Assembly (NCBI RefSeq): GCF_040448675.1
Contig: NZ_CP159289.1
Span: 3,435,001 to 3,499,000, forward strand
Length of the DNA stretch: 64,000 nucleotides
Origin: Dyadobacter sp. 676
GTDB taxonomy: Bacteria > Bacteroidota > Bacteroidia > Cytophagales > Spirosomataceae
Reading direction: 5' to 3'
Position numbers and translations under genes: made by a program
The notes under the pieces: model-generated
What the model was told of the DNA's origin: nothing
The model's database searches: none
Seen by the model: only the letters and a program-made list of their open reading frames with translations
Part shown: positions 1-8,877 of the stretch, one piece after another
How the letters are laid out: the number at the start of each line of letters is the position of its first letter
Position numbering within the stretch: the first letter of the stretch is position 1

Positions 1-620
1 AGGAAATCGTTGAACGCAGCAACGGTATTGTACCCTTCCGGCAGATTGTGGACACTGATCGTGAAATGGTTGAGGTAGTAGCGGTTGTAGATCACCCAGG
101 CAGCATATTCGCTTTCTTTGAGCAACGACTGGTAGTCGGCTACGGTGGGTGTGCGCCATAGCGGCTGGTGCAGGAATGCGTCCACGGCTTCGCCATTGTC
201 GAGGTCGAGGGAATCGACGGGATCTGTGAGGACTTCGTCGGTGTAGCTGTGGATAATGCGCTGGCTCTCGGGCGAGAGGTCGCCGACGCGCAGCTCGCTC
301 ACGAAAATGCGCGGATCGGTTTCACGGGGCGGGGCGTACCACCAGGCGTCGAGCTTTTTGCCTTCAAAAAAATAATGGTCGCGTTTTTCGTAGCCGTAAT
401 GCAGGAAAATTTTCTCGAACGACTTCACACCCAGCTGCGGAACGCCCATCGTGCGGAACGCGATATGGTCGTTTTCGATGTCGTCGGCGCTTTTAATTAC
501 GCCGTCGTGCATCATTGCATTCAGGATAATGCCCACGTCGGGGACGCGCTCCTTGTAGCGGCGCATTAATCCGCTCAGAACAATATCGAGAGTTGCGAGT
601 CTGCCGGTTGACGTTTCCAT
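1..620 (-). CDS. DUF1338 protein, 2-oxoadipate dioxygenase/decarboxylase-like (3' end outside window)
   Basis: The minus strand is open from an ATG at 618-620 to the window edge, giving about 206 residues without a stop. The protein begins METSTGRLATLDIVLSG and contains DHIAFRT near residue 51, where His52 matches the first metal-ligand histidine of DUF1338. It continues with a YYLNHFTISV segment, the region where this family carries its next conserved histidine-containing strand. Characterised members (HglS/YdcJ type) are Fe(II) enzymes that convert 2-oxoadipate to 2-hydroxyglutarate in lysine catabolism; that activity is transferred here by family only. The later metal ligands lie outside the window. 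proC lies upstream on the same strand but is separated by a strong palindrome, so co-transcription is doubtful. Confidence 0.85.
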   Translation of the reverse strand, partial: METSTGRLATLDIVLSGLMRRYKERVPDVGIILNAMMHDGVIKSADDIENDHIAFRTMGVPQLGVKSFEKIFLHYGYEKRDHYFFEGKKLDAWWYAPPRETDPRIFVSELRVGDLSPESQRIIHSYTDEVLTDPVDSLDLDNGEAVDAFLHQPLWRTPTVADYQSLLKESEYAAWVIYNRYYLNHFTISVHNLPEGYNTVAAFNDF

Positions 621-699
621 ATTTCAAAGGTTGATGATTTAATGAAGTGTGATTTTGATGTTCAAAAGCATTTAAGCTCTCGGCCTGAGCGCATTTCAG

Positions 700-764
700 C
701 TGTCAGCCTGAGCGCAGTCGAAGGCCGGTACTGAAACGGCCTTCGACTGCGCTCAGGCTGACAG
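700..764. repeat. 27-bp perfect inverted repeat (REP-like palindrome)
   Basis: The left arm at 700-726 and the right arm at 738-764 are perfect reverse complements of 27 bp around an 11-nt loop. The core word is CTGAGCGCAGTCGAAGGCC. A partial extra copy (GGCCTGAGCGCA) sits at 682-693. The element begins five bases after the proC stop and could fold at the 3' end of its mRNA, but no T-run follows on the minus strand, so it is not a classical intrinsic terminator. It resembles the dispersed palindromes common in Bacteroidota intergenic DNA. Confidence 0.85.
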
Positions 765-769
765 GCCTT

Positions 770-1573
770 TTATCCTTTCGACAATTCCGTCGAGCGTACC
801 TGCGCCGCGAAAATGCCTTTTTCTAGTGTCTTATCCAGTCCTCCGGCCTCGAATTGACGCAATGCGGCTTCGGTGGTCCCACCTTTGGATGCTACTGCTT
901 TGATCAGGTCGTCGAGCGATTTATCGGCCGTATTGATGAGGTGATAGGAACCGAGCATTGTTTGTTTCACCAGCAATGCGGCTACATTTTCCTCGAAGCC
1001 CATTTGCTTGCCCGCTTCGATCATCGCTTTCACCACGTAGAAGAAATAAGCCGGGCCGCTGCCGCTCAACGCCGTTACCGCATTCAGCTGGTCCTCGTCT
1101 TCCAGGAACACCGACCGGCCGGTCGCATTGATGAGGTTCTCGATTTTGCGCAATTGATGAATATCCACCTCCGGCGACGCGGAATAGGCCGTGATGCCCA
1201 TTCCGAGCATGGCGGGCGTATTAGGCATCGCGCGGATCACCGCCTTATGGTTCAGGGCGTTCTGAATGCCTTCGATCGTCACACCAGCCATGATCGACAG
1301 CACGACCTGACCGGGTTTGATGACCTCTTTCAGCGCACCGGCTACCGAAAGAAAGTCCTGCGGCTTCACCGAAAGGATGATCAGGTCATAGTCGCCGATC
1401 TGCGGGCCGATAACGCCCGTGATCACGCCCGGCTGGAAGCTCGTAAGGCTTTCCATACGGTCGGTGCTTTTTTCAACCAGTAAAAAGTCCTGGTTTTTGA
1501 CGAGGTCAAATTTCAGGAAGGCGCGGGCGAAGGCCATACCCATGTTGCCGCAGCCGATGATAGCGATTTTCAT
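770..1573 (-). CDS. proC: Pyrroline-5-carboxylate reductase
   Basis: Cytoplasmic enzyme of the last step of proline synthesis, reducing 1-pyrroline-5-carboxylate with NAD(P)H. The 267-residue length is normal for the family. The N-terminus has the Rossmann dinucleotide motif IGCGNMG (residues 6-12), and the family signature ALSGSGPAYFF lies around residues 165-175, followed by the helical dimerisation domain with KGGTTEAAL. The ATG at 1571-1573 places the nucleotide-binding strand directly at the N-terminus, so the start is secure. It is transcribed divergently from the transglutaminase cassette across a 224-bp spacer. A large palindrome lies just beyond its stop. Confidence 0.97.
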   Translation of the reverse strand: MKIAIIGCGNMGMAFARAFLKFDLVKNQDFLLVEKSTDRMESLTSFQPGVITGVIGPQIGDYDLIILSVKPQDFLSVAGALKEVIKPGQVVLSIMAGVTIEGIQNALNHKAVIRAMPNTPAMLGMGITAYSASPEVDIHQLRKIENLINATGRSVFLEDEDQLNAVTALSGSGPAYFFYVVKAMIEAGKQMGFEENVAALLVKQTMLGSYHLINTADKSLDDLIKAVASKGGTTEAALRQFEAGGLDKTLEKGIFAAQVRSTELSKG

Positions 1574-1797
1574 TTTTGGACTAAAACTAATGGTATCGTA
1601 AGGATTTTGGCGAATTACGTAACTTTTAAGGAATTATCCGTGCCGCTCCGGCGGGTGCCATTTGTGTGCTAAAAGAAAATTCTGTATTGGAGATTTGCTT
1701 CAATCTTATATTTTGAAAAATAAGCGTAAAGCATTTGTTTAGGGTAATGTATTTTCCTTCGTGCCAAATTATATGATTTTATAATAATACTCCTATT

Positions 1798-4700
1798 ATG
1801 GCTATAAAAGTTGCTATTTCGCACAAAACAAGATATAAGTTCGACCGGAGTGTTTCGCTTTCGCCCCATATTTTCAGGCTTCGTCCCGCGCCGCATTCAC
1901 GCACGCCCATTGAGGGGTATTCATTGAAAATTACACCCGAAAACCACTTTATCAACTGGCAGCAGGACCCGTTCGGTAACTACCAGGCGCGCGTCGTGTT
2001 TCCCGAGAAAGCAACCGAACTCAGCATCGATGTGGAGGTGATCGCCAAAATGCAGGTCATCAACCCATTCGATTTTTTTGTGGAGGATTATGCGGAGAAA
2101 TATCCTTTCAAATACGAACCGACCCTAGAAAAGGAACTCGGCCCGTATCTCGACGCACGCGAGGCCGGCCCGCTTTTGATGGATTTCATTCAAAATCTGA
2201 AAATACAGCGGGATATCAAGACGGTCGATTTTCTGGTGTACCTCAATCAGGAACTGTATAAGGCTATTCATTACAATATCCGGATGGAAGCGGGCGTGCA
2301 AACCTGCGAACAGACGCTCACGATCCGCAGCGGTTCGTGCCGGGATTCGGCGTGGTTGCTTGTGCAAATATTGCGGCATCTGGGCATTGCGGCACGGTTT
2401 GTGTCGGGATACCTGGTGCAGCTTACCTCGGATATCAAGTCGCTCGACGGGCCCTCCGGGCCGGAAGCGGATTTTACGGACTTGCATGCGTGGACGGAGG
2501 CATATGTGCCGGGCGCGGGGTGGATCGGCCTGGACCCAACTTCCGGTCTTTTTGCCAGCGAGGGGCATATTCCGCTTTGCTGCACGCCCGATTACGCCAG
2601 CGCCGCGCCTGTAACGGGGGCTACGGACGTCGCCGAGGTTACTTTTGAGTTTGATAACAAGGTTTTCCGTATTCACGAAGATCCGCGTGTCACCAAACCC
2701 TATACCGAGGAGCAATGGGCGCAGGTTATGCAGGTGGGTTTTGATGTGGAAAAAGATTTACAGGAAAACGACGTGCGCCTTACCATGGGCGGCGAGCCGA
2801 CTTTCATTTCTATCGACGACTACGAATCGCCGGAATGGAACACGGCCGCCGACGGGCCTTTGAAGCGGCAACTGGCTTATGACCTTTCGCTACGGCTCAA
2901 AAACCGCTTTGCACACGGCGGATTGCTGCATTTCGGCCAGGGCAAATGGTATCCCGGCGAATTGTTCCCCCGCTGGCAATATGCATTGTATTGGCGGAAT
3001 GACGGTGTTCCGATGTGGAAAAACGACGAGCTCGTTGCCAAAGAGGGACAGACGCAATACACTTTCAGCGACGCGGAGATTTTTACAAATGAATTAACCC
3101 GATACCTTGGCCTCGATACCAACAACATCACCCCGGCCTATGAAGATCCTGTCTACTGGGCCATGGAGGAGGGTAAGCTGCCTGTTAATGTCGATCCGTT
3201 GAAGGTGAATTTGAAAGATCCGGTTGAACGGAGGACGTTGGCCAAATTGCTGGAAAAGGGCTTGAATAATCCTGCCGGTTTTGTAGTACCCGTTAAATGG
3301 GAGGAAAAAGGCAAACATTGGACAAGCAGCGCCTGGCAATTCCGGCGCGGTAACTGCTTCCTGATCCCCGGCAATTCGGCAATGGGTTACCGTTTGCCAT
3401 TGAATTCGCTCCCTGAAATCGCCAAAGAGCGCCGTGAGTATCCGGTGGAGCGCAGTCCGTTCGAGGATTTGCCCGCATTGGCCGATTACCAGCCTATTGT
3501 GCAGGCACGCTACGGCTCGGTGGCGCCAGGGTACGAGCTGCCGCTGAATATCCAGCCGGTTGATGAGGAAGAAGATTTGAAGAAAAAGAAGGAAGAAGAA
3601 CCGCAAAGCAACTTGCTTTTTGATGTTCCTGTAATTAAAACCGCGATTTGCGTAGAGGAACGCGACGGCATCATCTACGTTTTCCTGCCGCCGACCGATT
3701 ACCTCGAACACTATCTGGACCTGCTGGCATCCATTGAAGCGACGGCTGAGAAACTGAAAATGCCCGTGCGGATCGAAGGTTATCCGGCGCCTTCGGATTA
3801 CCGGGTGCAGAAACTGATCGTGACGCCCGACCCGGGTGTGATCGAAGTGAATATCCATCCGGCCAGAAACTGGCAGGAGCTGGTGGATAACATCAGCGCA
3901 TTATACGAAGAAGCATTCTTTTCACGTCTCGGCACCGAGAAATTTATGGTCGATGGGCGGGCTACCGGCACCGGTGGCGGCAACCACGTAACCATCGGCG
4001 GGGCTAAACCGGCTGACAGCCCGATATTGCGCCGCCCGGATCTGCTCCGGAGCCTGCTGACCTACTGGCAGCACCACCCCGCATTGAGCTACCTCTTCGC
4101 GGGGCCGTTCATCGGTCCCACCAGCCAGGCGCCGCGTATCGACGAAGGCCGCGACGAGCGCCTTTACGAAGTGGAAATTGCATTTGACCAGATTCCCGAG
4201 CAAGGCGAAGTGCCATTCTGGATGGTGGACCGCATTTTCAGGAATTTGCTGGTGGATATTACGGGGAATACACACCGATCCGAGTTTTGTATGGATAAAT
4301 TGTATTCGCCCGATTCGTCGAGCGGACGGCTCGGGATCCTCGAATTCCGGGCATTCGATATGCCGCCGCACAAGCACATGAACCTCGTTCAGACGCTGCT
4401 CATACGCGCGCTCATCGCGAAATTTTGGAAAGAACCTTACAAGCATAAGCTGATCCGCTGGGGCACCGAGCTCCACGACCGCTTCCTGCTGCCGCATTTC
4501 GCTTACCTGGATATGGTGGACGTGGTGAACGACCTGAAAGCGGCGGGCTATAACTTTGATATTTCGTGGTTCGATCCATTCTTTGAATTCCGCTTTCCGC
4601 ACTACGGCGGCATTACGGTCGACAACATTCAGCTGGAACTGCGCCTGGGCATCGAGCCCTGGCATGTTTTGGGAGAGGAATTGTCGAATGCGGGCACCGC

Positions 4701-5223
4701 GCGGTTTGTGGATTCGTCGCTGGAAAGGTTGCAGGTCAAAGTGAGTGGTTTTGTAGAGGGAAGACACATTCTGGTTTGCAACGGCTGCCGGGTGCCGCTC
4801 CGGAGTGCGGGCATCAAAGGTGAATATGTAGCGGGTATTCGTTACAAAGCCTGGAACCCGCCATCGGCATTGCACCCGACGATCGGGGCCGACGCGCCGC
4901 TGGTGTTCGACATTGTGGATACCTGGAATAACCGTATATTGGGCGGCTGTACCTATTTCGTTGCACACCCCGGCGGGCGCAGTTTCGATACTTATCCGGT
5001 CAATGCTTTCGAGGCCGAATCACGCAAGATCAGCCTCTTTCAAGGCTTCGGGCACACGCCCTCGGCTACCCGCGAGGTGCCGGTGGTGGAGAAAACGTCT
5101 TCGGGCGTATCCCGGTTTGTGGCTGAGACAAAGAAAGAAATGCGCGGCGACACACCCATCGAACTGATCAACCCCGAGTACCCGAATACGCTGGATTTAC
5201 GCAAATTCTGGAAATCGCGGTAG
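1798..5223 (+). CDS. Transglutaminase-like / DUF2126 putative amidoligase fusion
   Basis: Two-part protein of 1141 residues. Residues 1-260 form a bacterial transglutaminase-like module: the N-terminal beta domain (about 4-85), then the papain-like core with Cys181 (RSGSCRDSAW), His230 (DLHAW) and Asp246 (GLDPTSG) as the probable triad. Residues about 300-1115 match DUF2126, which Pfam names a putative amidoligase; VRLTMGGEPTF near 325 and the GTGGGNH stretch near 722 fit that family. A Lys/Glu-rich linker near 590-602 divides the region. No signal peptide is seen, so it should be cytoplasmic. It is the first gene of a cassette with the next two. Comparative genomics predicts peptide synthesis or tagging for such cassettes; the substrate is unknown. 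Confidence 0.9.
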   Translation: MAIKVAISHKTRYKFDRSVSLSPHIFRLRPAPHSRTPIEGYSLKITPENHFINWQQDPFGNYQARVVFPEKATELSIDVEVIAKMQVINPFDFFVEDYAEKYPFKYEPTLEKELGPYLDAREAGPLLMDFIQNLKIQRDIKTVDFLVYLNQELYKAIHYNIRMEAGVQTCEQTLTIRSGSCRDSAWLLVQILRHLGIAARFVSGYLVQLTSDIKSLDGPSGPEADFTDLHAWTEAYVPGAGWIGLDPTSGLFASEGHIPLCCTPDYASAAPVTGATDVAEVTFEFDNKVFRIHEDPRVTKPYTEEQWAQVMQVGFDVEKDLQENDVRLTMGGEPTFISIDDYESPEWNTAADGPLKRQLAYDLSLRLKNRFAHGGLLHFGQGKWYPGELFPRWQYALYWRNDGVPMWKNDELVAKEGQTQYTFSDAEIFTNELTRYLGLDTNNITPAYEDPVYWAMEEGKLPVNVDPLKVNLKDPVERRTLAKLLEKGLNNPAGFVVPVKWEEKGKHWTSSAWQFRRGNCFLIPGNSAMGYRLPLNSLPEIAKERREYPVERSPFEDLPALADYQPIVQARYGSVAPGYELPLNIQPVDEEEDLKKKKEEEPQSNLLFDVPVIKTAICVEERDGIIYVFLPPTDYLEHYLDLLASIEATAEKLKMPVRIEGYPAPSDYRVQKLIVTPDPGVIEVNIHPARNWQELVDNISALYEEAFFSRLGTEKFMVDGRATGTGGGNHVTIGGAKPADSPILRRPDLLRSLLTYWQHHPALSYLFAGPFIGPTSQAPRIDEGRDERLYEVEIAFDQIPEQGEVPFWMVDRIFRNLLVDITGNTHRSEFCMDKLYSPDSSSGRLGILEFRAFDMPPHKHMNLVQTLLIRALIAKFWKEPYKHKLIRWGTELHDRFLLPHFAYLDMVDVVNDLKAAGYNFDISWFDPFFEFRFPHYGGITVDNIQLELRLGIEPWHVLGEELSNAGTARFVDSSLERLQVKVSGFVEGRHILVCNGCRVPLRSAGIKGEYVAGIRYKAWNPPSALHPTIGADAPLVFDIVDTWNNRILGGCTYFVAHPGGRSFDTYPVNAFEAESRKISLFQGFGHTPSATREVPVVEKTSSGVSRFVAETKKEMRGDTPIELINPEYPNTLDLRKFWKSR

Positions 5224-5251
5224 ATTTGTATTATAACCCCTGTTTTTGAAT

Positions 5252-7804
5252 ATGCTTACCGAGGCTTCCCTGAACCTGTTACAAACTTATCAAGCCAGCC
5301 TGACTTCCTACGACGAGGTGCTGGATACCGACGGAAAATGGAAGCCGCACTGGCAGGCGCTCTTTGCCACGTTAGAAAAACTGGGGATTACGGAGCTGAA
5401 AAGCCGTAATCAGGAAATTATCAGCAAGCTGCGCGAGAATGGGGTGACCTACAATGTCTATGGCAGTCCCGACGGCATGAACCGCCCCTGGCAGCTCGAT
5501 CCGATCCCGTTCCTGATCGAACACCGGGAATGGGGCCAGATTTCGAAGGGTTTGCAGCAGCGGGCGGTAATACTCGATCTGGTTTTGAAGGATTTGTACG
5601 GGCCGAGAAACCTTGTGAAGGATGCCATTATCCCGGCCGAGCTGGTCTTTGAAAATACGGGATTCTTAAGGCCCTGTATCGATATTAAAATCCCCGGGCC
5701 CCGGCAACTGACCTTGTTTGCAGCCGACATGGCGCGTGGCCCCGACGGGCAAATGTGGGTACTCGACCACCGCACGCAAGCGCCGTCCGGCTCGGGTTAC
5801 ACGCTCGAAAACCGCATTGTAATGAGCAAGCTCCTGCCCGAACTGGCCGACGGCATGTACGTGAGCAAACTCTCCCCCTTTTTTAACAGCATTCAAAACA
5901 CCGTACTCAGGCTGGCCGATAAAAGCCGCGATGCCCCGAATATCGTCTATCTCACACCGGGGCCTGGCAATGAAGCGTACTTCGAACACGCATACCTGGC
6001 ATCTTACCTGGGTTACACACTCGCGCAGGGCGACGACCTGCTCGTGCGCAACGGGAGCGTGTGGCTGAAATCCATCGACGGGTTACAGAAAGTGGATGTG
6101 ATCGTCCGCCGCGTCGACGACGACTGGTGCGATCCGCTGGAATTGCGCGAAGATTCCCGCCTGGGCGTGCCCGGGCTTTTGCAGGCGATCCGCCTCGGAA
6201 ATGTGCAGGTGCTGAACCCGCCGGGTTCCGGCGTGCTGGAAAACCACGCATTTCTCGCATTTATGGAGAATATCTGCCAGTACTTCCTGGGTGAAAAGCT
6301 GCTTATGCCAAACGTGGCCACCTGGTGGTGCGGCCATCAGAAAGAACTGACCTATGTGCTCGATCATATCGATGAGCTGATCGTCAAGAAAGCCAACCGG
6401 AAGTCCAGGTTCAGGTCGATTTACGGGCGGACGCTCACACAGGCGCAGAAAGCCGAGCTGAAAGCGATGATTATCCAGCGGCCGCACGATTTTATCGCCC
6501 AGCAGGAGGTAAGCCTTTCTACCACGCCATCGCTGATCAATGGCGCGATCGAGCCGCGTTATGCCGCATTGCGTGCATTTATGGTGGCCGATGAGAACGG
6601 GTATCACGTCATGCAGGGCGGGCTCACACGCAGCTCGGCGGTGAAGGACCGGTTTGTAATTTCCAACCAGCAGGGTGGTTTTTCGAAAGATACCTGGATC
6701 GTTTCCGACAAATCCGACGAGCCGCAGGAGCGGATTGTACTGAACACGCCCGCGGCGGTCAATAAGCAGGTGTCGCTTCCCAGCAGGAGCGCGGAGAATC
6801 TTTTTTGGGTGGGACGATATTGCGAGCGGGCGATGGCGGTGATCAAGTTCATGAACATCACGATTAATGTCCTTAATCTCGACCGAAATTTCGGAGGATC
6901 TGCCAAGCAGGAGCACATTAAAGTGCTTTTGCAGTCGCTCACGCACGTTTCGGCTACTTATCCCGGATTTTTAGAAGGAGACGACAAGCTGAATGATCCC
7001 TACCCGGAGATTATCGCATTGATTTCGGACAATTGCCGGGCAGGCACCGTGGCTGCCAATATCGGCTCGTTTCTGAATGCGGTAGCGGCGGTGCGAAATC
7101 AATGGGAACTGGAAATATGGCGGATCGTGGACTTGATCGACAACGGTTACCATGAGATCCGGAATGCGTCGCACATGAACAGCAGCAATATCCAGCGTAC
7201 GCTCGACGGGCTGTTCAACAATATGTTCACGTTCCTGGGCGTGATCGCGGAAAGTATGCCGCGGGACAACAGCTATCTGCTGCTGGAAACGGGCAAACTG
7301 ATCGAGCGAATATTGTCGAGAATCAGTGTCATTCAATCGAATTTCGGCGTAGGGCGCAATGCGGCGGTGGAGAACGAGCTGATCGAGGCGACGTTGATCA
7401 ACCATCATATGCTGGTGAATTACCGGCAGATCTACAAGTCGCATCTGAGCGTGGAGACAATGCTCGATATGATTTTGCTTGAAACACGACTGCCATATTC
7501 GCTGGCGTACATGCTCGATGAGCTGGGTAAAAACCTGGCCGCATTACCTGCGACGGCAAGTGGTGAAAGATTAAGCGAAGCGGAAAAGCTTGCATTGAGG
7601 GCATCGACATTGATCAAACTTTCAAATATTCAGGACCTGACGAAATGCAATGCGGACGACGAACGGGAAGAGCTCTTTAACCTGCTCGCGGAAGTAGCGC
7701 GGCTGGTGAGTTCGGTATCCACTTACCTGACGAACCAGTATTTCAGCCACACTTTGATACACCACTCTTTCGAACCGATGGACTACGATACGGATGAAGT
7801 ATAA
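5252..7804 (+). CDS. Circularly permuted ATP-grasp / alpha-E domain fusion
   Basis: 850 residues from the ATG at 5252; an upstream in-frame TTG at 5246 is less likely. Residues about 60-470 match the circularly permuted ATP-grasp family (old DUF404/DUF407), with NVYGSPDG, an IPFLIEHREW block and LDHRTQAPSGSGY. From about residue 508 the alpha-helical alpha-E domain (old DUF403) begins with LPSRSAENLFWVGRYCERA, including the conserved Glu-Arg pair, and runs to the C-terminus. ATP-grasp enzymes join a carboxylate to an amine through an acyl phosphate; the role of alpha-E is unknown. The start lies 28 nt after the preceding stop, and the end overlaps the next gene by 11 nt, so translation is probably coupled within one operon. 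Confidence 0.92.
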   Translation: MLTEASLNLLQTYQASLTSYDEVLDTDGKWKPHWQALFATLEKLGITELKSRNQEIISKLRENGVTYNVYGSPDGMNRPWQLDPIPFLIEHREWGQISKGLQQRAVILDLVLKDLYGPRNLVKDAIIPAELVFENTGFLRPCIDIKIPGPRQLTLFAADMARGPDGQMWVLDHRTQAPSGSGYTLENRIVMSKLLPELADGMYVSKLSPFFNSIQNTVLRLADKSRDAPNIVYLTPGPGNEAYFEHAYLASYLGYTLAQGDDLLVRNGSVWLKSIDGLQKVDVIVRRVDDDWCDPLELREDSRLGVPGLLQAIRLGNVQVLNPPGSGVLENHAFLAFMENICQYFLGEKLLMPNVATWWCGHQKELTYVLDHIDELIVKKANRKSRFRSIYGRTLTQAQKAELKAMIIQRPHDFIAQQEVSLSTTPSLINGAIEPRYAALRAFMVADENGYHVMQGGLTRSSAVKDRFVISNQQGGFSKDTWIVSDKSDEPQERIVLNTPAAVNKQVSLPSRSAENLFWVGRYCERAMAVIKFMNITINVLNLDRNFGGSAKQEHIKVLLQSLTHVSATYPGFLEGDDKLNDPYPEIIALISDNCRAGTVAANIGSFLNAVAAVRNQWELEIWRIVDLIDNGYHEIRNASHMNSSNIQRTLDGLFNNMFTFLGVIAESMPRDNSYLLLETGKLIERILSRISVIQSNFGVGRNAAVENELIEATLINHHMLVNYRQIYKSHLSVETMLDMILLETRLPYSLAYMLDELGKNLAALPATASGERLSEAEKLALRASTLIKLSNIQDLTKCNADDEREELFNLLAEVARLVSSVSTYLTNQYFSHTLIHHSFEPMDYDTDEV

Positions 7805-8669
7805 GCTGATCCATAAAACCGAATACAAATACGCCGAGGCCGTGAACAACTACCATAGCCTCGTATGCCTCACACCGCGCACGTTACCCGATCAGCTTTG
7901 CCGGGATTTCAGCATTAAAATTACCCCGGAGCCGGCGCAGGTCAGCGAGCGTGTCGATTTTTACGGTAATACTACGCATTACTTTTCCCTGCATTCGCCG
8001 CACAAAACGCTCACCGTGCTCACTACGGCGGTGGTCGAGCGGCTGAAAGAACGTACGGGCTCGCTATTCATTCCGTCGTCGGTAACGAGCGGTGAGGCCA
8101 GGGAGCGGCTCACGGGCGACCGCGCGACGAAAATCTCCGTTTTGGAATACACATTGCCCAGTCCGCTGGTGAAATGGGACGCGGAAATAAAAGCATTTGC
8201 GGCCGATTGTTTCGACGACAATGTGCCTTTGTACGAATGCATCGCGAAACTTTGCCGGAAGATTTACACCGGGTTCAGGTTCGTGCCCGATTTCACGACG
8301 GTTAATACGCCTGTCAAAGAAGTATTGGCTGCCCGAAAAGGCGTTTGCCAGGATTTTTCGCATCTGGCCATTGCCTGTATCCGTAGTTTCGGCTTTGCGG
8401 CGCGCTATGTGAGCGGGTACCTGGAAACGCTGCCGCCGCCCGGAAGGCCCAAGTTGCAGGGCTCCGACGCTTCGCATGCGTGGATTTCGGTTTTTATCCC
8501 CGATTACGGCTGGTGCGACTTTGATCCGACCAATGATGTGGTGCCCGGCGAGCGCCATATCGTCACGGCGTGGGGCCGCGATTACAGCGATGTGCCGCCG
8601 CTGAAAGGCATTATTTTCAGTTACGGGAAACACACACTTTCGGTAGAAGTGGATGTGATCCCGATTTAA
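7794..8669 (+). CDS. Transglutaminase-like cysteine peptidase family protein
   Basis: 291 residues with the same architecture as the N-terminus of the first cassette protein: a beta-rich bacterial transglutaminase N domain (about 1-80) and a core with Cys185 (KGVCQDFSH), His228 (SHAW) and Asp244 (CDFDPTND). These three residues fit a papain-like triad, so the fold is probably catalytic; members may cleave or transfer amide bonds. No export signal is visible. The ATG lies inside the end of the ATP-grasp/alpha-E gene, giving an 11-nt overlap and implying tight co-expression. A ligase paired with thiol amidohydrolases suggests a make-and-break peptide tag or metabolite; this is inference from context. 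Confidence 0.93.
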   Translation: MKYKLIHKTEYKYAEAVNNYHSLVCLTPRTLPDQLCRDFSIKITPEPAQVSERVDFYGNTTHYFSLHSPHKTLTVLTTAVVERLKERTGSLFIPSSVTSGEARERLTGDRATKISVLEYTLPSPLVKWDAEIKAFAADCFDDNVPLYECIAKLCRKIYTGFRFVPDFTTVNTPVKEVLAARKGVCQDFSHLAIACIRSFGFAARYVSGYLETLPPPGRPKLQGSDASHAWISVFIPDYGWCDFDPTNDVVPGERHIVTAWGRDYSDVPPLKGIIFSYGKHTLSVEVDVIPI

Positions 8670-8877
8670 TACCCGAATGCGCCGCATTTACAATGTTTTT
8701 TAACGGAATGGTTCCGGTAAAGAATTTGAGAATTGACCGGTGTTGCCTAATTTTACCAGATCATTTTGAAATAAGTGTACAAAACCTCTTTTAATGTAAC
8801 CGCGCAGGTCGGTCTGTTTCAGAAGCAATGATTTTGCGGTGGTTTCTTCTAAGAATTAATAATTATCAGAATTACGA

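Noticed and set aside
3922..4968. Long open frame on the minus strand inside the transglutaminase-amidoligase gene
   Set aside because: It is antisense to a strongly conserved protein, and its translation shows no family features; high GC at third codon positions opens the reverse frame.
6083..6946. 287-codon minus-strand open frame within the ATP-grasp gene
   Set aside because: Antisense to a conserved domain, Arg/His-rich translation without a recognisable motif, no promoter or start context.
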